This document shows, piece by piece, positions 9,915 through 21,329 of a DNA stretch of 64,000 nt (position 1 is its first letter; every line of letters starts with the position of its first letter). This DNA comes from Cercophora sp. LCS_1 (Eukaryota; Ascomycota; Sordariomycetes; Sordariales; Lasiosphaeriaceae): assembly GCA_036250225.1 (NCBI GenBank), contig JAPZLL010000014.1:62001-126000 (forward strand), read 5' to 3'. The position numbers were made by a program, and so were the translations under genes. The notes under the pieces are model-generated. The model worked only from the letters and a program-made list of their open reading frames with translations. It searched no databases and had not been told where the DNA came from.

Positions 9915-12193
9915 CTCAGCGTCGCGAATGTTGGTGGAGTTAATAAAACTGCGGTCCACTGCTCTGCGTAACTCTGGCTTTTTGTTCTTGGCGCAAGCTC
10001 TTGATTATTGGTACAGTTAGTTGCGGGTCTCAAGAAGGTAAAATGGCAAATGGTTGAGGTGTGGAAGGACGGCGAGGAAATACCTGGAGCTTTGTTGCGC
10101 TGCTGATTGAGTCGATCGCCGCGCTTTCGAGGTAGCGCGTTGGCGAAGGCGAGGAAGGATAGAGAGAGAGAGAGAGAAAAAGATTTTCAGCAGTGCGCTG
10201 CTGGGGATAAAAGCTGGTGGAAGGAACTCTGAGTTTGGCCGGTACTGAAAAGTGGGGCTCCCCGTGTTTACATTGTTTGGACGGAAAAGGGGTTGGGGCC
10301 AAGGTCACACGCGTACTTTTTTAGAAGATTGGGAAGGAGCCTTCAGCGGCCGAGTCATGGGGCCATTTAACGGCAATCAGAGGCAAGGAAATTACCTATG
10401 CGGCAATTATCTTTCCCGGGAAGGAGTGAGATTGATGTCGCCTTTTCTTCGACGCAGAGCCAAGCTCCGAGCAGATACACACCGCACGCATACATACCTT
10501 GCTCTCCCTGGGTGTCAGTCAAGTCAATTACCACGTTTTGGCCTCTACCTATTCATTACTATGCCTGAATTGGAGTGTTTGGTGTTTAGAATTTTAAATG
10601 CACGCTTGGTTGGGTGGGGGGCGACTCATCAGCAATTTCAACATCAGTCAGTCGACATCGCACATCTTGGGCATGGCCGCCACACGGATAGTGGGTGTAT
10701 ATATGTCAAGACGGGTGGCCAAAGCGCAGTGAATAGGGGTGACGTTTTTGTTGTCATCCCCAACCGACTGAGGCTATCTCTGGGTGGATGGTCTTTCCAG
10801 TTTTTTCATCCGTCGTTGTCGGCTGTTATAGGGTAAACAATCCCTGTTATTGCGATTTTGTCTGATCCCCTTATTCCATTCTATGTGCCCACCTTTGAAT
10901 CTGGCTACCCACTCACCATTCCAGAGCTAAAGAATCAACCTGCGGAAGGCCCTCTAGCCAATGCAAGCCACGCTGCTGCCACTATTTGTGACATTTGAAC
11001 TCGTCGGCGATGAGTAAAATATTAACAAGACGTCCAACAGTGATAGTTCTCTAGAAGTAGAATGTGATTTGTAAACCACGTTCAACACAATGCTCAACTC
11101 CTCAACATCCGAACTGTCGGTAAATTGAGCCAGATATAGACACGCCTAGGATGAATATTCCCTTTCAAAGTAATCCTAGGGTGTTAAAGCTACTCTCCTT
11201 CACGAAGGGAGGAAAGTGGTGATTCGCGACGATCATCGGGCGTTGTAGATACCTAGCTAATCTCTGACAGATTGTTGGCTGTGATGCCCCAACGAAGAAG
11301 AGCTTTTTTCCCTCCGCCATCCTAGAATAATATAGCAGAGGGTTCCTGTGCTGACTCACTAACCCAGCTTGGCCAAGTGACTCATTTGCTTGCTCCCAGC
11401 GTTTAGCACTCCACATCTTGCCGTTTCTGCGAAGCGTCATTTATTCTACCCAGCATTCTTGTGGCAAAGTTACCTGGCTTTTTTCCGTGATGGCTGGCAG
11501 CAGGGCAACTTGTTTTCTCGGATGAAATGGAAGAACTCTGTTTTTGGCACAGTCCCTTTTGGTTTCAATACACCGCTCCACGCATGACACTGGGCCACAT
11601 CCCTCCGCATGTCTGTGGATGGCCGGGACCGCCACGCTATCCTTGTAAGAATAAAAATTATGAGTCTAGTTTTTGTTTATGATGAGATCTATGTGGCTTA
11701 TTTACACGTGTTCCGCGACAATGGCATTGTCGTGGGTGACTTCCATGTGACCTCCATGCTGACAAAACTCCCGTGCCCCGTCCAAGTGTCCAGCTCCAAC
11801 TCCATCTTTGGTGGGGAGCCTAAGCATTGCTCGTCCCTTCAGGAGCGCCGCGCAACAGTGGTTTCATCCCACGGCATCCACGATCAAGTACCACCTTTCG
11901 CCCATCCCAGGATCCGCCGAATCATATGGAGGAGCCGCCAAAACCGACGCTTGGAGGGTAGGTCAAGAACCGTCGACATGGCTTCTCAGGAAGGCACAAG
12001 GCAAAAAGCCTCGTTCCAAAAGTTCACACCACTACCCTGTGCCATTTTAACCCCCCCCCTTCAATCCAATGAAGTGGCATGATCAGGAGAATGTGTTGCG
12101 CAGTGATGGCCTGAAGTTGGCAGCAAGCGCATTATTGGCGCGCCCGTCCTGAATGAGGGTAAACCCATCGATGAGAATCTCTGGCGCCAATAG
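9915..12193. other. Long intergenic region without a supported gene
   Basis: Contains the leader of the minus-strand gene ending at 9914, an (AG)n run near 10160-10176, and about 2 kb with only short frames on both strands. None shows a domain, signal peptide or intron-linked partner. A CT/GA-rich leader near 10140-10200 fits a fungal promoter. The stretch at 11600-12080 has an open plus-strand frame, but its translation does not look protein-like. Confidence 0.4.
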
Positions 12194-13024
12194 TCACATC
12201 CTCTGCATTGACTGGTATGAAGTGGGCAATGCTGGGTCACGATGATTTATGACCACGCCGGGACGCTCCCACTTTTTGGCCGGGATGTACACGTCCTTGA
12301 CGAAATTCTTTGTAAGGGGCATGCTGGCGAGAAGGCGATCTACTTTCCCCAACGCGATAGCAAGCTGCACAACGTTGATCGACGTCTTGATCGGCGGGAG
12401 ATCCTTCCTGTTGAGTCACCAACACGTCGTACAGCTCTTGGTAGCTGCGGTTAGGAGGGCATTCGCAATAGTCCATATGATGGGATCTATTGCAGAAGAG
12501 GCGCCCAGCGATGTCGCCGCTTTTGGTGGGAGGGCCGGAGCAATGGGTCAACTGACGGTCGGGGGAGCCGCAATTTGCACAGTGGTTGAAGTTGTACCTC
12601 TCAACGAAAAACCAGCCTGTGGGATGCTGCGGTTTGGAATGGGCGCGTGGCTCCCTGGCCAGGTTTGTTCGAAAGAGAGTGCTTGCGAAAAAGGCATCGG
12701 CGGCGTTTTTCGGAGCGGAAATGCCATTCGATTGTACAGGAACGCTCCCGTCCCCCTCGCAATAAATCGCAACCACTTCGGGATCTTTAGCAGTCGAGAA
12801 TGTGACGGACGTTACATCATGCTTCCGGGACAGCTCTTCGTTCAACGGCCTCCATTGATACCCCACAGTGTTATTCCCGTTTGGAGAGGTGACCACAAGC
12901 CGAATCAACTCGTTCACCGGGAAAACATTGCCTCTAAGAAATAAAGAGTTATATGCTATTAGCGAGGCGATTGGGAATAAGCTACATAGGTAGATACGTA
13001 CTCAGGCCACGAGGAAGTATCCAT
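12194..13024 (-). pseudogene. Zinc-knuckle-like Cys/His protein, two exons, one frame break
   Basis: Exon 1 is 13002-13024 (ATG 13024, MDTSSWPE). A 68-nt intron, 12934-13001 (donor GTACGT, acceptor TTTCTTAG), joins in frame to exon 2 from 12933. The middle carries a Cys/His cluster, CANCGSPDRQLTHC, then FCNRSHHMDYCEC, resembling a zinc knuckle. Near 12420 the reading switches by one base. The first frame runs to ELYDVLV and the next continues NRKDLPPIKTSINVV to PAKKWERPGVVINHR and a TGA at 12194-12196. Both halves look protein-like, so either one base was gained in the gene or the assembly has an indel. No intron can explain the switch. Function is unknown; nucleic-acid binding is plausible from the cluster. 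Confidence 0.65.
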
Positions 13025-14064
13025 TGAAGTAGGCTGGTTGCTATTAGAGGCCGTCTTTTCGTCGGTGCTGTTATTATCCGAGCTACTTGCAACCTTAGGT
13101 CGATCTTGCGCGTCGTAAGGCATAACACGACTGGACTAGCGTTTATGGCCGGTCGGGTTTTTTTTATCCATCCCGGAATCGCTGGCGTAGGAGAGGGGCT
13201 CGAGGTTTTATCGCTTTGGTTCGCGAAATCCGAAGGTCTGGTTGGCAGGTGGAAAGCGGACGAAGTGAAAAGAGATTGGAAGAGAAAAAGAAGTCTTGGG
13301 GCTTGAAATGGAGAGAAGGAATAGCGAGCTAAGGAATAGCAGGCGCCGCAGTAGGCAGGTGCGGAACGGATTGCCGCCAACCTCAATGGTCGTCACCACT
13401 CCTACCTTAATTGTTTCTCTTATCAATTCCTTATCTTTTGCACGTTTTCTCTTGAATTTAACTTTACGAGAACTCCCATGTTGAACTCAGACTCTGCACC
13501 TATAACAGATGGGATGAAAGCCGGGGATTTCTATTTCTTTGGACGAGAAGGGAGACGATCAGCCGAGCCTCAAAAGACGAAGTTCCGCCGACGGCTGGCT
13601 ATCTTTCCAGCGAAGCCAGCGAGATAAGTCAACGCGAGACTTAAGGCATTTTTATTTCCAGGATTCGCTGGGATTTTTGCCCCAGGATATCTCCTGCTTC
13701 CCGGGCAAATTGGTGACGAGAGAATCGAGCCGCCGAGACGTCTGGACGCCAACTTTCTCTCATGTTAAGGCGTCAACCTACAATTTAGAGGCCCTAAATG
13801 TCTTCTTGAAGGGCTCTTCAACCCAGGCATTCCCGAGGGAGGTAACTGGTTAGAGCCAGCTTAGATGCCAACAACTGCGCTCTATAGGCCTTTTCCCCAC
13901 CCATATGCCACCTCAGGTTATACCCCCCGGACTGCGCCGCCCGGAAGAACGGAGAGCCGAGCCGCATCCGGGAATCCTTCCCACCGTCCAGTATTTATTT
14001 CCATCAGTTCTGGCGTTTTCCCCCCTGTTCCTCCATCCGTCGACGACAGCCTGCAGACGCCATT
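13025..14064. other. Divergent intergenic region
   Basis: This about 1-kb gap separates the minus-strand zinc-knuckle gene from the plus-strand hydrolase gene and should hold both promoters. CT-rich leader sequence precedes ATG 14065. No further gene, repeat or RNA is visible. Confidence 0.4.
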
Positions 14065-15249
14065 ATGAAGACTTTCGAACACCAGCTTGCGCAAGCCACT
14101 GTGCCCGCAATAAGGGGCATACTTGGGGCAATTGGCCTCGTCCTCGATCGCAAGGGCGACACGCTCTACCACCACGCCGCAGGCCACCAATCGCTCGAGC
14201 CCGATGGCCCGCCCTTGGATCCCGACAGCACCGTCGCGCTCGGGTCGGCTGGCAAGTTCATCACGCACATTGCAGCCCTGCAACACGTCGAGCGCGGCGC
14301 CGTCAACCTCGACGACCCGATTGAGAACCATCTTCCTGAGCTGGGTTCTCTGCCCCTCATTGTGCGATCCGACGGAAATACGCCGCCGTTCAAGCTTCAA
14401 GTTCCGACCAACAAAATCACCCTCCGTCATCTCCTCCTCCACGCAAGCGGTTTAGCCTCGTCCGACGATCCCGTAATTCGCGCCTACCTCGATACCAATC
14501 CTGCCCCTCTGCATTCCCCCAACACAGAGTCCGGTATCATCAAGAACTTCTCACTGCCACTCGTGTTTGAGCCCGGCGATGGCTTCGCCTACGGATGCAG
14601 CATACACTGGACGCAGTTGCTGGTCGGGCGTCTTGCGGCCAAGGAGGGCAGTAACTTTCTTGATCACGTCCAGACCAACATCTTTGAGCCCTTGCGCATG
14701 ACATCCTCGACGTATATGCCGCGGGACCATCCCTCCATTTGGGACCGTCGGCTCCGCATGGTCGAGAGGGAGCAGCCGTCATCCACGCTACTAGTGCCAG
14801 CCGACGATGCCACGCAGGGCCTGGTCTGTAGTATCACCGACGTTGGAAAGATCCTCACCGATCTGATCTCTCCATCCTCCAAACTGCTGAAGAGACGAGA
14901 TCTCATCGATCTGCTCTTCGAGGGACAGCTGACAGGCAAGGCGCTCGATGGATTGCGTGGCGAGCAGGACAACTTTGAGTGGTCTGCCGGACGGGTGGCA
15001 TCTGGCGATGGCCCACCTCCAGTGAACTGGTCAGCCGGCGGCCTGGTGTTGGAGGGAGGAAGCCAAGAACTATGGGGCATCCCCGAAGGCACCCTCACCT
15101 GGGAGGGTATGCCGAATGTGCACTGGGCGGTTCACAGAGAAAAAGGCCTGGCGTTGTTCTTTGCCACCCAGCTGATTCCCTTTGGGGACCCAAAGGCACA
15201 TAAACTCGCGCAGGTATTCATGAAGGAAGCGTGGACCACGTTCAGCTAA
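14065..15249 (+). CDS. Serine beta-lactamase-like hydrolase/transesterase
   Basis: Single exon, 394 aa, cytosolic (no signal peptide). The penicillin-binding/beta-lactamase fold is supported by the SxxK nucleophile motif S61-A-G-K64 in LGSAGKFITH and by Tyr176 in FAYGCS at the position of the YxN motif. The segment LRHLLLHASGL is typical of class-C-like fungal proteins, and a late HWAVHREKGLAL region sits where the KTG-like strand is expected. Fungal members act as esterases, lactone hydrolases or acyltransferases (the LovD type) rather than antibiotic resistance enzymes, so the substrate cannot be named. The next gene is convergent, and there is no polyketide or peptide synthase in the window, so a secondary-metabolite role is not supported here. 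Confidence 0.85.
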   Translation: MKTFEHQLAQATVPAIRGILGAIGLVLDRKGDTLYHHAAGHQSLEPDGPPLDPDSTVALGSAGKFITHIAALQHVERGAVNLDDPIENHLPELGSLPLIVRSDGNTPPFKLQVPTNKITLRHLLLHASGLASSDDPVIRAYLDTNPAPLHSPNTESGIIKNFSLPLVFEPGDGFAYGCSIHWTQLLVGRLAAKEGSNFLDHVQTNIFEPLRMTSSTYMPRDHPSIWDRRLRMVEREQPSSTLLVPADDATQGLVCSITDVGKILTDLISPSSKLLKRRDLIDLLFEGQLTGKALDGLRGEQDNFEWSAGRVASGDGPPPVNWSAGGLVLEGGSQELWGIPEGTLTWEGMPNVHWAVHREKGLALFFATQLIPFGDPKAHKLAQVFMKEAWTTFS

Positions 15250-15353
15250 ACAAACCGAAAACGTGCACCGTCATTACAATAAACATTACTATTACCCATA
15301 TCCAACCCTCGTCCCCGTATCTCAACCATTCTCCCTCATCGTCACAACACCAC

Positions 15354-16043
15354 CTACAAGCAAATCAACATGCCCTCCTCCCACGTAATCTCCTTGACAT
15401 CACGATAGCATCTACTAACAACAATCTCCTCCCCCTCGCCCTTCTTCGTCCCACCCAACTCAGCACACTCGGGCAGCAACTTAACCGCCGCGCAATTCTC
15501 CGGCACATTCGACTCCTCCTCATAATACTTGCCATACTCCGCATTCGCAACGCCCTCGACGTACTCAATGGCCAACCTCGGACGGTTCGGCGCTTCAAAC
15601 CCCGTATCGCACACCACAAACGTCCCCGGCGTCGGCCCGCCAAGCGAAGCGCACGTATGCGGCCACTTAGTCACACCGAACCCAGGTGTGCCTGCATTCC
15701 CGCTGTTGAGACCGAGATAGTTGAGATGCTCCGGGTCGGACTCGACGTGACGCATGTGCAGACCGGTGGGCAAGTAGTCTGTGCTCAGACGGGTGATGTT
15801 GGCCGTGGTAGTGAAGAAGACGGAGCCGTTGGTGGAGAGGGAGACGTGGTTGATGTTGGCGCCGGCTCGGAAGGGCACGACGTAGAGGCCGTTGATGGGG
15901 TGAGGGAAGGTGGAGGCGGGGTTTGTGAGGTTGACGGCGAGACGGAAGCCGAGGGATTCGCGGAGGGGGAATTTATCGGTTGGGATGGGGGGTGGCATTG
16001 CCAGGGCGAGAGGGAGGAGGGGGAGGATGAGAGTTGAGAGCAT
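15354..16043 (-). CDS. Secreted protein of unknown function, 229 aa
   Basis: Starts MLSTLILPLLPLALA, a clear signal peptide with probable cleavage after ALA. The mature part is about 214 residues. It has NLTNP, NGSV and NITRL N-glycosylation sequons, an even spread of beta-type residues, and four late cysteines (two likely pairs: CASLGGPTPGTFVVC and the C-terminal Cys residues). It resembles the ascomycete family of small secreted proteins with a single conserved domain (DUF7907-type), but I assign this with caution. It is convergent with the serine hydrolase gene, with about 100 bp between stops. Confidence 0.75.
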   Translation of the reverse strand: MLSTLILPLLPLALAMPPPIPTDKFPLRESLGFRLAVNLTNPASTFPHPINGLYVVPFRAGANINHVSLSTNGSVFFTTTANITRLSTDYLPTGLHMRHVESDPEHLNYLGLNSGNAGTPGFGVTKWPHTCASLGGPTPGTFVVCDTGFEAPNRPRLAIEYVEGVANAEYGKYYEEESNVPENCAAVKLLPECAELGGTKKGEGEEIVVSRCYRDVKEITWEEGMLICL

Positions 16044-17595
16044 TTTGGCGGTTGAGGTCTTTTTGTTTTGTCCTTCTTGGGTCTGCGGTTGGTCTCGAGG
16101 CGGGGTTTTGATGATCCGGGATATTGCTTGTGTGTTGTATGACTTAAGGATGGTTGTGATGTGATGATGAAGTTGGTGTTACTTGGTGGCGTATAGCTGA
16201 TTTATACTGCCTTCTAGGTCGACTTCAGTGAAACCTTCCTTTTTGGATTGGGATAAAGAACTCGGACGACGAAATCGTATCCGCACTTGGTTGAGACTTT
16301 GCGGTGGCTCATAGCCCCCACTCACACTTAGCCTGATTCCTGGGAAGGAACCGAGGATTCGATCGGGTGTCACCCGGCGCTTCTACCGATCCCACTACCA
16401 CCCGCCAATCCCTCGGCCAAGACCTTTGCATACACGGGTGGCGCAGCGCGTTCATAGGGCTGGAATGGAAGCCACTGGGAACGTTACAGGCCTCGGAGGC
16501 TGCAATCGACCAGTGTCATTCCAAAAAAGATTCACATCAACAACTCAGCTTGATGTTACTCGAGCAAACAGAGTGCGGTGTCGACGGAACCGTTGCTGCG
16601 GTTACCAGGAATGCTTGCGCCAGATGAGTCGACAACCTGGAAGTTGATGGCATCACATCACGGCGGCTGTTTGGGGAGTGCGACAGTCAAAAGACATAAC
16701 AATACAATCAGCCACTTAGATGCAGTTGAGGGTACGATTCAGGGAAACCTTGACGGTCGATTGATGGACTCTTGCGACCCTCCATCGTTCTCCAAAAACG
16801 GATACATCAAGCTTCCCCTCCTTCAACTGAGATATGAGGAGAATCGCCACCTTGACCTGGAATCACTGGCGTCATTTTCTTGCCATCCAGCTGACATTTC
16901 CCTTTAAGCCGGCAGTAGAAGGTTGACCCGCACAGCTCGATTGATAATACTCGAACTGGTTCTGTCAACCTGCCTTCTGCCACAAACTCCCGGGGCAAAA
17001 AGCTCGAACCCTCCAGAACAGCACTTCAGTCCCCTGGATAACTCTCGAAGTCCTTCCGGTGATGGTTACACGCTCACGAAGAAGTGTGATCGACGTTCAG
17101 ACGTCTCGGTGACTGATTTTTTCGTCATGAGCTCACCGGCTGCTGGTTGATGGCTTCAGATCTGACGACAAGAGGTCAGCAGTTTCTGATGAATAGGAGA
17201 AATTTCGGTGGTGTCAAATTGCCTGATTGGGACAAGATCTTCATCGACGCGGCGGTGATCATCGATGCTGCCAATCAAGAGTCGGCCCAGGTCCCCCGTT
17301 GATGTCCGTCCACTGGGGGAGATTCTCGTCTGCGGACGCGCCGAACCCATGTCGAGCTCAACAATGTCTCACGGCAAAATCCGTGTCTTAGAGTTCTCTC
17401 TCTGAAGTTTTCCGCGCATTAGGCGGCTTGATGCATGGTCTAACTCGAGTTTAAATCATGTCCTGGCCGACCACGATTCACTGGTTTTTTTTCGGTCGTT
17501 TATTCTCCCATCATCATCACTATCACCAACATCGCTATCTCTCTTCACCACAGTCGTCACTGAAGATCCTCCAGCTTACACACACCACGCTCACC
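16044..17595. other. Divergent intergenic region
   Basis: About 1.5 kb between the secreted-protein gene (minus) and the oxygenase gene (plus). The last 130 bases are CT/CA-rich leader (for example ATCATCATCACTATCACC). The coding frame is open upstream to an ATG at 17458, but the His- and Leu-rich extension looks like translated leader. No RNA gene or repeat is seen. Confidence 0.4.
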
Positions 17596-18711
17596 ATGGC
17601 CATCAAACTCCTCCCACCAGCCGACCACTTCGAACCCGCCCCTCCCACAAAAATTCCCCTCGAATATGTATCCCTCACGACCATCGACCTCTCCCTCTAC
17701 GACGACGGCCCCGCCGCCCGCTCCGCCCTCGCCTCGCAAATCCACGACGCCATGACAACCCAAGGCTTCTTCACCGTCATCAACCACGGCATCAGCCAGT
17801 CCACCATCACCCGCCAAGTCGACATCGGCCACCACATCCTCAAAAACACCCCTCCCTCGGAAAAGGAACGCCTCCGCGCCTCCATGGAAGTGCAAGGCTC
17901 CTACCACGGCTTCAAACCCCGCGCCCACTGGCGCACAGCCGGCGACGTGCGCGACCAAATCGAAAACTTCAACGTCTTCCGCGACATGGCCCTCCGCGAG
18001 CAACCCACCTGCATGGAGACCTTTCGCCCCGAGATACAAGACTTCATCGACGTTGCGCACAAGGACGTCCTCTTCAAGCTGCTCCGTCTGTTTGCTATCG
18101 CCCTAGGGATGGAGGACGAAGACACCTTTGTCAAGTTGCATGACTACAACGGGCGGGATGAGACGTTCCTCAGGTACATGCAGTACTACGACGCCTTTAC
18201 CGATGCGGAACGACAAACGACAAAGGGTGTGTGGCTAGCTGGACACCAGGATTTCACGAGTCTGAGTCTGCTGTTCAGCCAGTCGATGGCGTGTTTACAG
18301 GTCAGAGAGTACGGGACAGACGAGTGGAAGCATGTGCCGTATGCACCTGGGGCTATTATCGTCAATGCAGGCGAGGTCATGGCGTGGTGGACGGGCGGGT
18401 ATTTCAAGGCTTCGATTCATCGGGTGATCGAACCGCCTGCTGATCAGCGTGGGCGGGATCGGTGCGGGGTGTTCTATTTTGCGTTGCCGAATGATGAGGT
18501 TGTTATCAACACGCTGTTGGACGAGAGTCCGGTGCTGAGGGACGCGGGTGTCAAGATGGCGCATGAGGTTGACAAGGCACCGACGAGCAAGGAGTGGATC
18601 ACAAATCGGATTCGGATTACGTTGCAGAATGCGGTGTGGGAGGGGAAGAGTGAGAGTGACAAGACGACGGTGGAGAGGGTTGGAAATGTGACGACGCAGT
18701 GGTTTCGCTAG
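17596..18711 (+). CDS. 2-oxoglutarate/Fe(II)-dependent oxygenase (isopenicillin N synthase-like)
   Basis: I chose ATG 17596 (context CACCATGG) over the in-frame ATG 17458, giving 371 aa. An N-terminal DIOX_N-type region (residues ~20-125) has GFFTVINHGIS. The catalytic jelly-roll domain has iron ligands H217 and D219 in GHQDFTSL and H275 in SIHRV. R289 (RCG) is at the co-substrate position, where many relatives have R-x-S. Family members hydroxylate, desaturate or cyclise small molecules with O2 and 2-oxoglutarate. The substrate is unknown and no pathway partners are adjacent. No intron is needed. The third codon position is strongly C-biased early in the gene. Confidence 0.88.
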   Translation: MAIKLLPPADHFEPAPPTKIPLEYVSLTTIDLSLYDDGPAARSALASQIHDAMTTQGFFTVINHGISQSTITRQVDIGHHILKNTPPSEKERLRASMEVQGSYHGFKPRAHWRTAGDVRDQIENFNVFRDMALREQPTCMETFRPEIQDFIDVAHKDVLFKLLRLFAIALGMEDEDTFVKLHDYNGRDETFLRYMQYYDAFTDAERQTTKGVWLAGHQDFTSLSLLFSQSMACLQVREYGTDEWKHVPYAPGAIIVNAGEVMAWWTGGYFKASIHRVIEPPADQRGRDRCGVFYFALPNDEVVINTLLDESPVLRDAGVKMAHEVDKAPTSKEWITNRIRITLQNAVWEGKSESDKTTVERVGNVTTQWFR

Positions 18712-18797
18712 GGAATTCCTTGTGCTTGGGTGTTTTCTCTTAAAATATCAGATTCGGTAGAATGTAACATCATGTCCCTTTCCAACTGTGGCTCGAG

Positions 18798-19782
18798 CTA
18801 GAGTATTGTTTTTAGATTCCTGATCAAAAGCCACAGGCCCACGAGTAGGACTGGAAACTTCAGGAGAATCCATAGGGCCTTCAGCAGGGTAACTGCCATG
18901 CCACGTTTCAACGTGCGTCGCAGCGTAGGCCCATCATTGACCCTCGGAAACGACACGGCTGGCTCAGGCACGCCCAAAAACTCACACAAAGGACCCCATC
19001 CATCACCTAGATGGTATTCTAGCAACTGCTCCGGCGGCACCATGGCTCTCACAGCCGCGTAATGCGCCTCAAACTTGTTCCTGTAGACCTGCCCCGCCCG
19101 CATCTCCTGCACTGTCCCGACCTCGAACCACGCCCTCAGTACATCCCACCGCATGGTGAAGCCAAAGGTGCCTGTAAGTGGTTCGGCCAACCGCCGCACC
19201 AGCATGCCGGGCCATCCCGCAACCTGTACTCTTAGTAAGTGCATATAAAATAGACTTGGGATATGAATATACCGTTTGCACCAGAGTGTCGTCCATGCTG
19301 GCCGCCCACTTGTCTGGATCACGGTAGCACAAGATGACCTTGGCACGTGGGTAGGCCTTGACCAGTGATTCCGGGTACAAGCACGCCACATCTGCTATGC
19401 CCTGGAAGCCGCCTAGTAAAGCATCCCAGTCCTGCCGGGTGAATGATGCTGTATCGGATGCGAATTCCGGCCTTAGCCATCCCGGTGGCCGGGCTGGGTC
19501 AGGGTAGAGGACACGCATGTAGGGGAGGTTGGCCCATGCCGCACGCGCCCACTGCTGTAATACGAGTGGATTTTCCTTGGCCCAGGTTGCCATGTGTCGT
19601 CCGTGGAGCACACGGTCGATGCCAAGAATATTGAGTGCTGTTGTCATGGAATAAGTGCCCGTACGGAAGGCTCCGAGGCAAAGGACACCGCCGTCGTTGC
19701 CAAAGGTTGCGACTGGGGACGTGTTGCCCTTGGTGTCCGGAAGGACAACACTGTCAGGTTGCGTGTTCTTGTTGCGGGTCAT
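18798..19782 (-). CDS. Sulfotransferase-family P-loop protein with C-terminal membrane helix
   Basis: Two exons, 19273-19782 and 18798-19223, joined in phase 0 by a 49-nt intron (donor GTATATTC, branch TACTAAG, acceptor GTACAG); 311 aa. The N-terminal GAFRTGTYSM (residues 37-46) is the 5'-phosphosulfate loop of the fungal sulfotransferase_4 family. ILCYRDPDKWAASMDDT fits the 3'-phosphate-binding strand. The last ~35 residues include TLLKALWILLKFPVLLVGLW, a likely membrane anchor with a short basic tail (LIRNLKTIL). The predicted reaction is PAPS-dependent sulfation, but many fungal members are uncharacterised. ATG 19782 is the first good start. Confidence 0.85.
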
Positions 19783-20124
19783 CGTGATTGCCTAGAATTG
19801 TGCGGATTGTCGGCTCCATGTAAAAGAAAAGTGTCGCGAGAAGGACAAGAAGGAAAGGGAAGTGGGGAAAGATAAGACTTTCTGTCTCTCTGCTCTAGCC
19901 AAGTCTCGGGGGCTTCTCTGGCCCCCATGTTACACGGCATTCCGGATGTGCAACCAACTAAGCGCTGCGCCTCTGTATTGCTGGAGCGTGTTTGCGTGCT
20001 TCACTAGTCCGTCGAGACGGAACTGCCGACCAATAGGACACAGGAATAACCGGAAGCGCATACTGCAAGTACACGAATAACCAACACGTCCCAGAGTCGG
20101 CTGCCGTCCCGGCAATGGGAGTTT
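19783..20124. other. Intergenic region
   Basis: The 342 bp between two minus-strand genes holds the promoter of the sulfotransferase-family gene and the 3' UTR of the next. Only short frames without motifs are seen. Confidence 0.4.
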
Positions 20125-20733
20125 TTAGTGCATAAGTGCACAAATAGCCACTGCAGCAGCTATAATCCCCTTGACAAATCCCGTCTCCCGCGCACCCGCC
20201 GCGCCCTTGGCGGTCGTGCTCTGCGTTCCAGCCGTCTGGGTGCCCGTCCCAGTAGCCACCGTCCTTGACAAACTCCCCACCACACTTCCCGTCTCAGCAC
20301 CACCAATCGACGTCGGCACAGCATCCCCACCGGTAGACGTAGCCGTCGCGCCACCTCCGATGCCATCCGTGCAAATGATCAAGTCCCACGCCCTCTTGAA
20401 ACCATCCACGTCGCTACTAAGGGAGGGACATTCTTCCGCCGCAGACGTAACCTTGGGCCAGTTCTCCTCCACCCAAGATACGAGAACGGTCGAGAACGAC
20501 GAGAACGCAGTTGCCATTGTTGCCGGTGGTGTGTAGTTGCAGAGATCGGTGATCGGTTCGATATCCGTCAAGCCCACGAGCTCGCGTGGGATAGTCGGAA
20601 AGGTAGAGCCTACTGCTTCGATTGCTGCCAGGCAGGAGGAGACATCGGCGTCCGGGGTGGAGGTTTGGCGTGGGAGATGGGGGTTGTTGGATGCCGCTGC
20701 TAAGGCGGGGAGGGCGAGAAGAATTGGACGCAT
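20125..20733 (-). CDS. Secreted, probably GPI-anchored surface protein, 202 aa
   Basis: MRPILLALPALAAAS is a signal peptide. The ectodomain (~25-125) has four cysteines in a C-x~30-C...C-x~15-C arrangement and resembles small infection-structure-type proteins of plant-associated ascomycetes. A Ser/Thr/Gly-rich, glycosylation-prone linker follows (~125-185). The protein ends in GFVKGIIAAAVAICALMH, the hydrophobic tail expected of a GPI signal, with a Gly/Ala omega-site region (KGAAGA) before it. It is likely displayed on the wall. No intron is present, and the function is unknown. Confidence 0.78.
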   Translation of the reverse strand: MRPILLALPALAAASNNPHLPRQTSTPDADVSSCLAAIEAVGSTFPTIPRELVGLTDIEPITDLCNYTPPATMATAFSSFSTVLVSWVEENWPKVTSAAEECPSLSSDVDGFKRAWDLIICTDGIGGGATATSTGGDAVPTSIGGAETGSVVGSLSRTVATGTGTQTAGTQSTTAKGAAGARETGFVKGIIAAAVAICALMH

Positions 20734-21329
20734 TTTGGGAGTTGAGGCTTCGGGTTTGAACGAGTGACTTTGAACGGGTGACGTGAGAGACTGTGATGCA
20801 GAACTGAGATGGGGAGAAAAGGAGAGAGACCTTTATGTCTCCTTACGGCGCTAAACAACCCCTGTTTGTCACTCTGACTGAAAACGTGTAACCGAAATCA
20901 AGCTTTTTTCACTGTGGAGAAGAAAGGACACTGTTTTGGCTGGTACGGGTTGCGATAGGTTGAAAAGAACAGGGGATCAGTCGGTTAGCAGGGCCGCTGT
21001 AACGATGCTTTGCTCAGCCGAGGTTAGCGTTGACTGAGCGCGCAGATTATACGAATGTTCTGGAGCAAAGGTCCCGATGCTGCGGCGCTGCCTGGAGATG
21101 AGTCCTCTGGTGGAGAATGTGAATGCATCGAAAATGCAAAAGACAATGTCAAGAAACCCCTGCACTGCTTCTTCGTGGGAATCCCGATAGTTTATGGCGT
21201 TTTCAGGGGAGCAATCGGTGATTCACACGGGCCGTTGATCCGATCGAACCAGCAGGCAACGTCAGCTCGGTAGAAATGCATGCCGAATGGAACAAAGTGA
21301 ATATTATCGTTCTCTCCCTCTATAAATGA
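20734..21329. other. Intergenic region
   Basis: About 600 bp between two minus-strand genes. The part next to the surface-protein gene is its promoter and leader. No ORF with recognisable features is present. Confidence 0.4.

Noticed and set aside
10252..10836. 194-aa plus-strand frame
   Set aside because: No motif, overlaps promoter/leader sequence of the minus-strand gene, and composition is not protein-like.
11609..12082. 157-aa plus-strand frame
   Set aside because: Translation lacks structure and there is no supporting neighbour or splice signal.
17458..17595. N-terminal extension of the 2OG oxygenase from the upstream ATG
   Set aside because: Reads as His-rich translated leader; the ATG at 17596 has the better context and matches the family's start.
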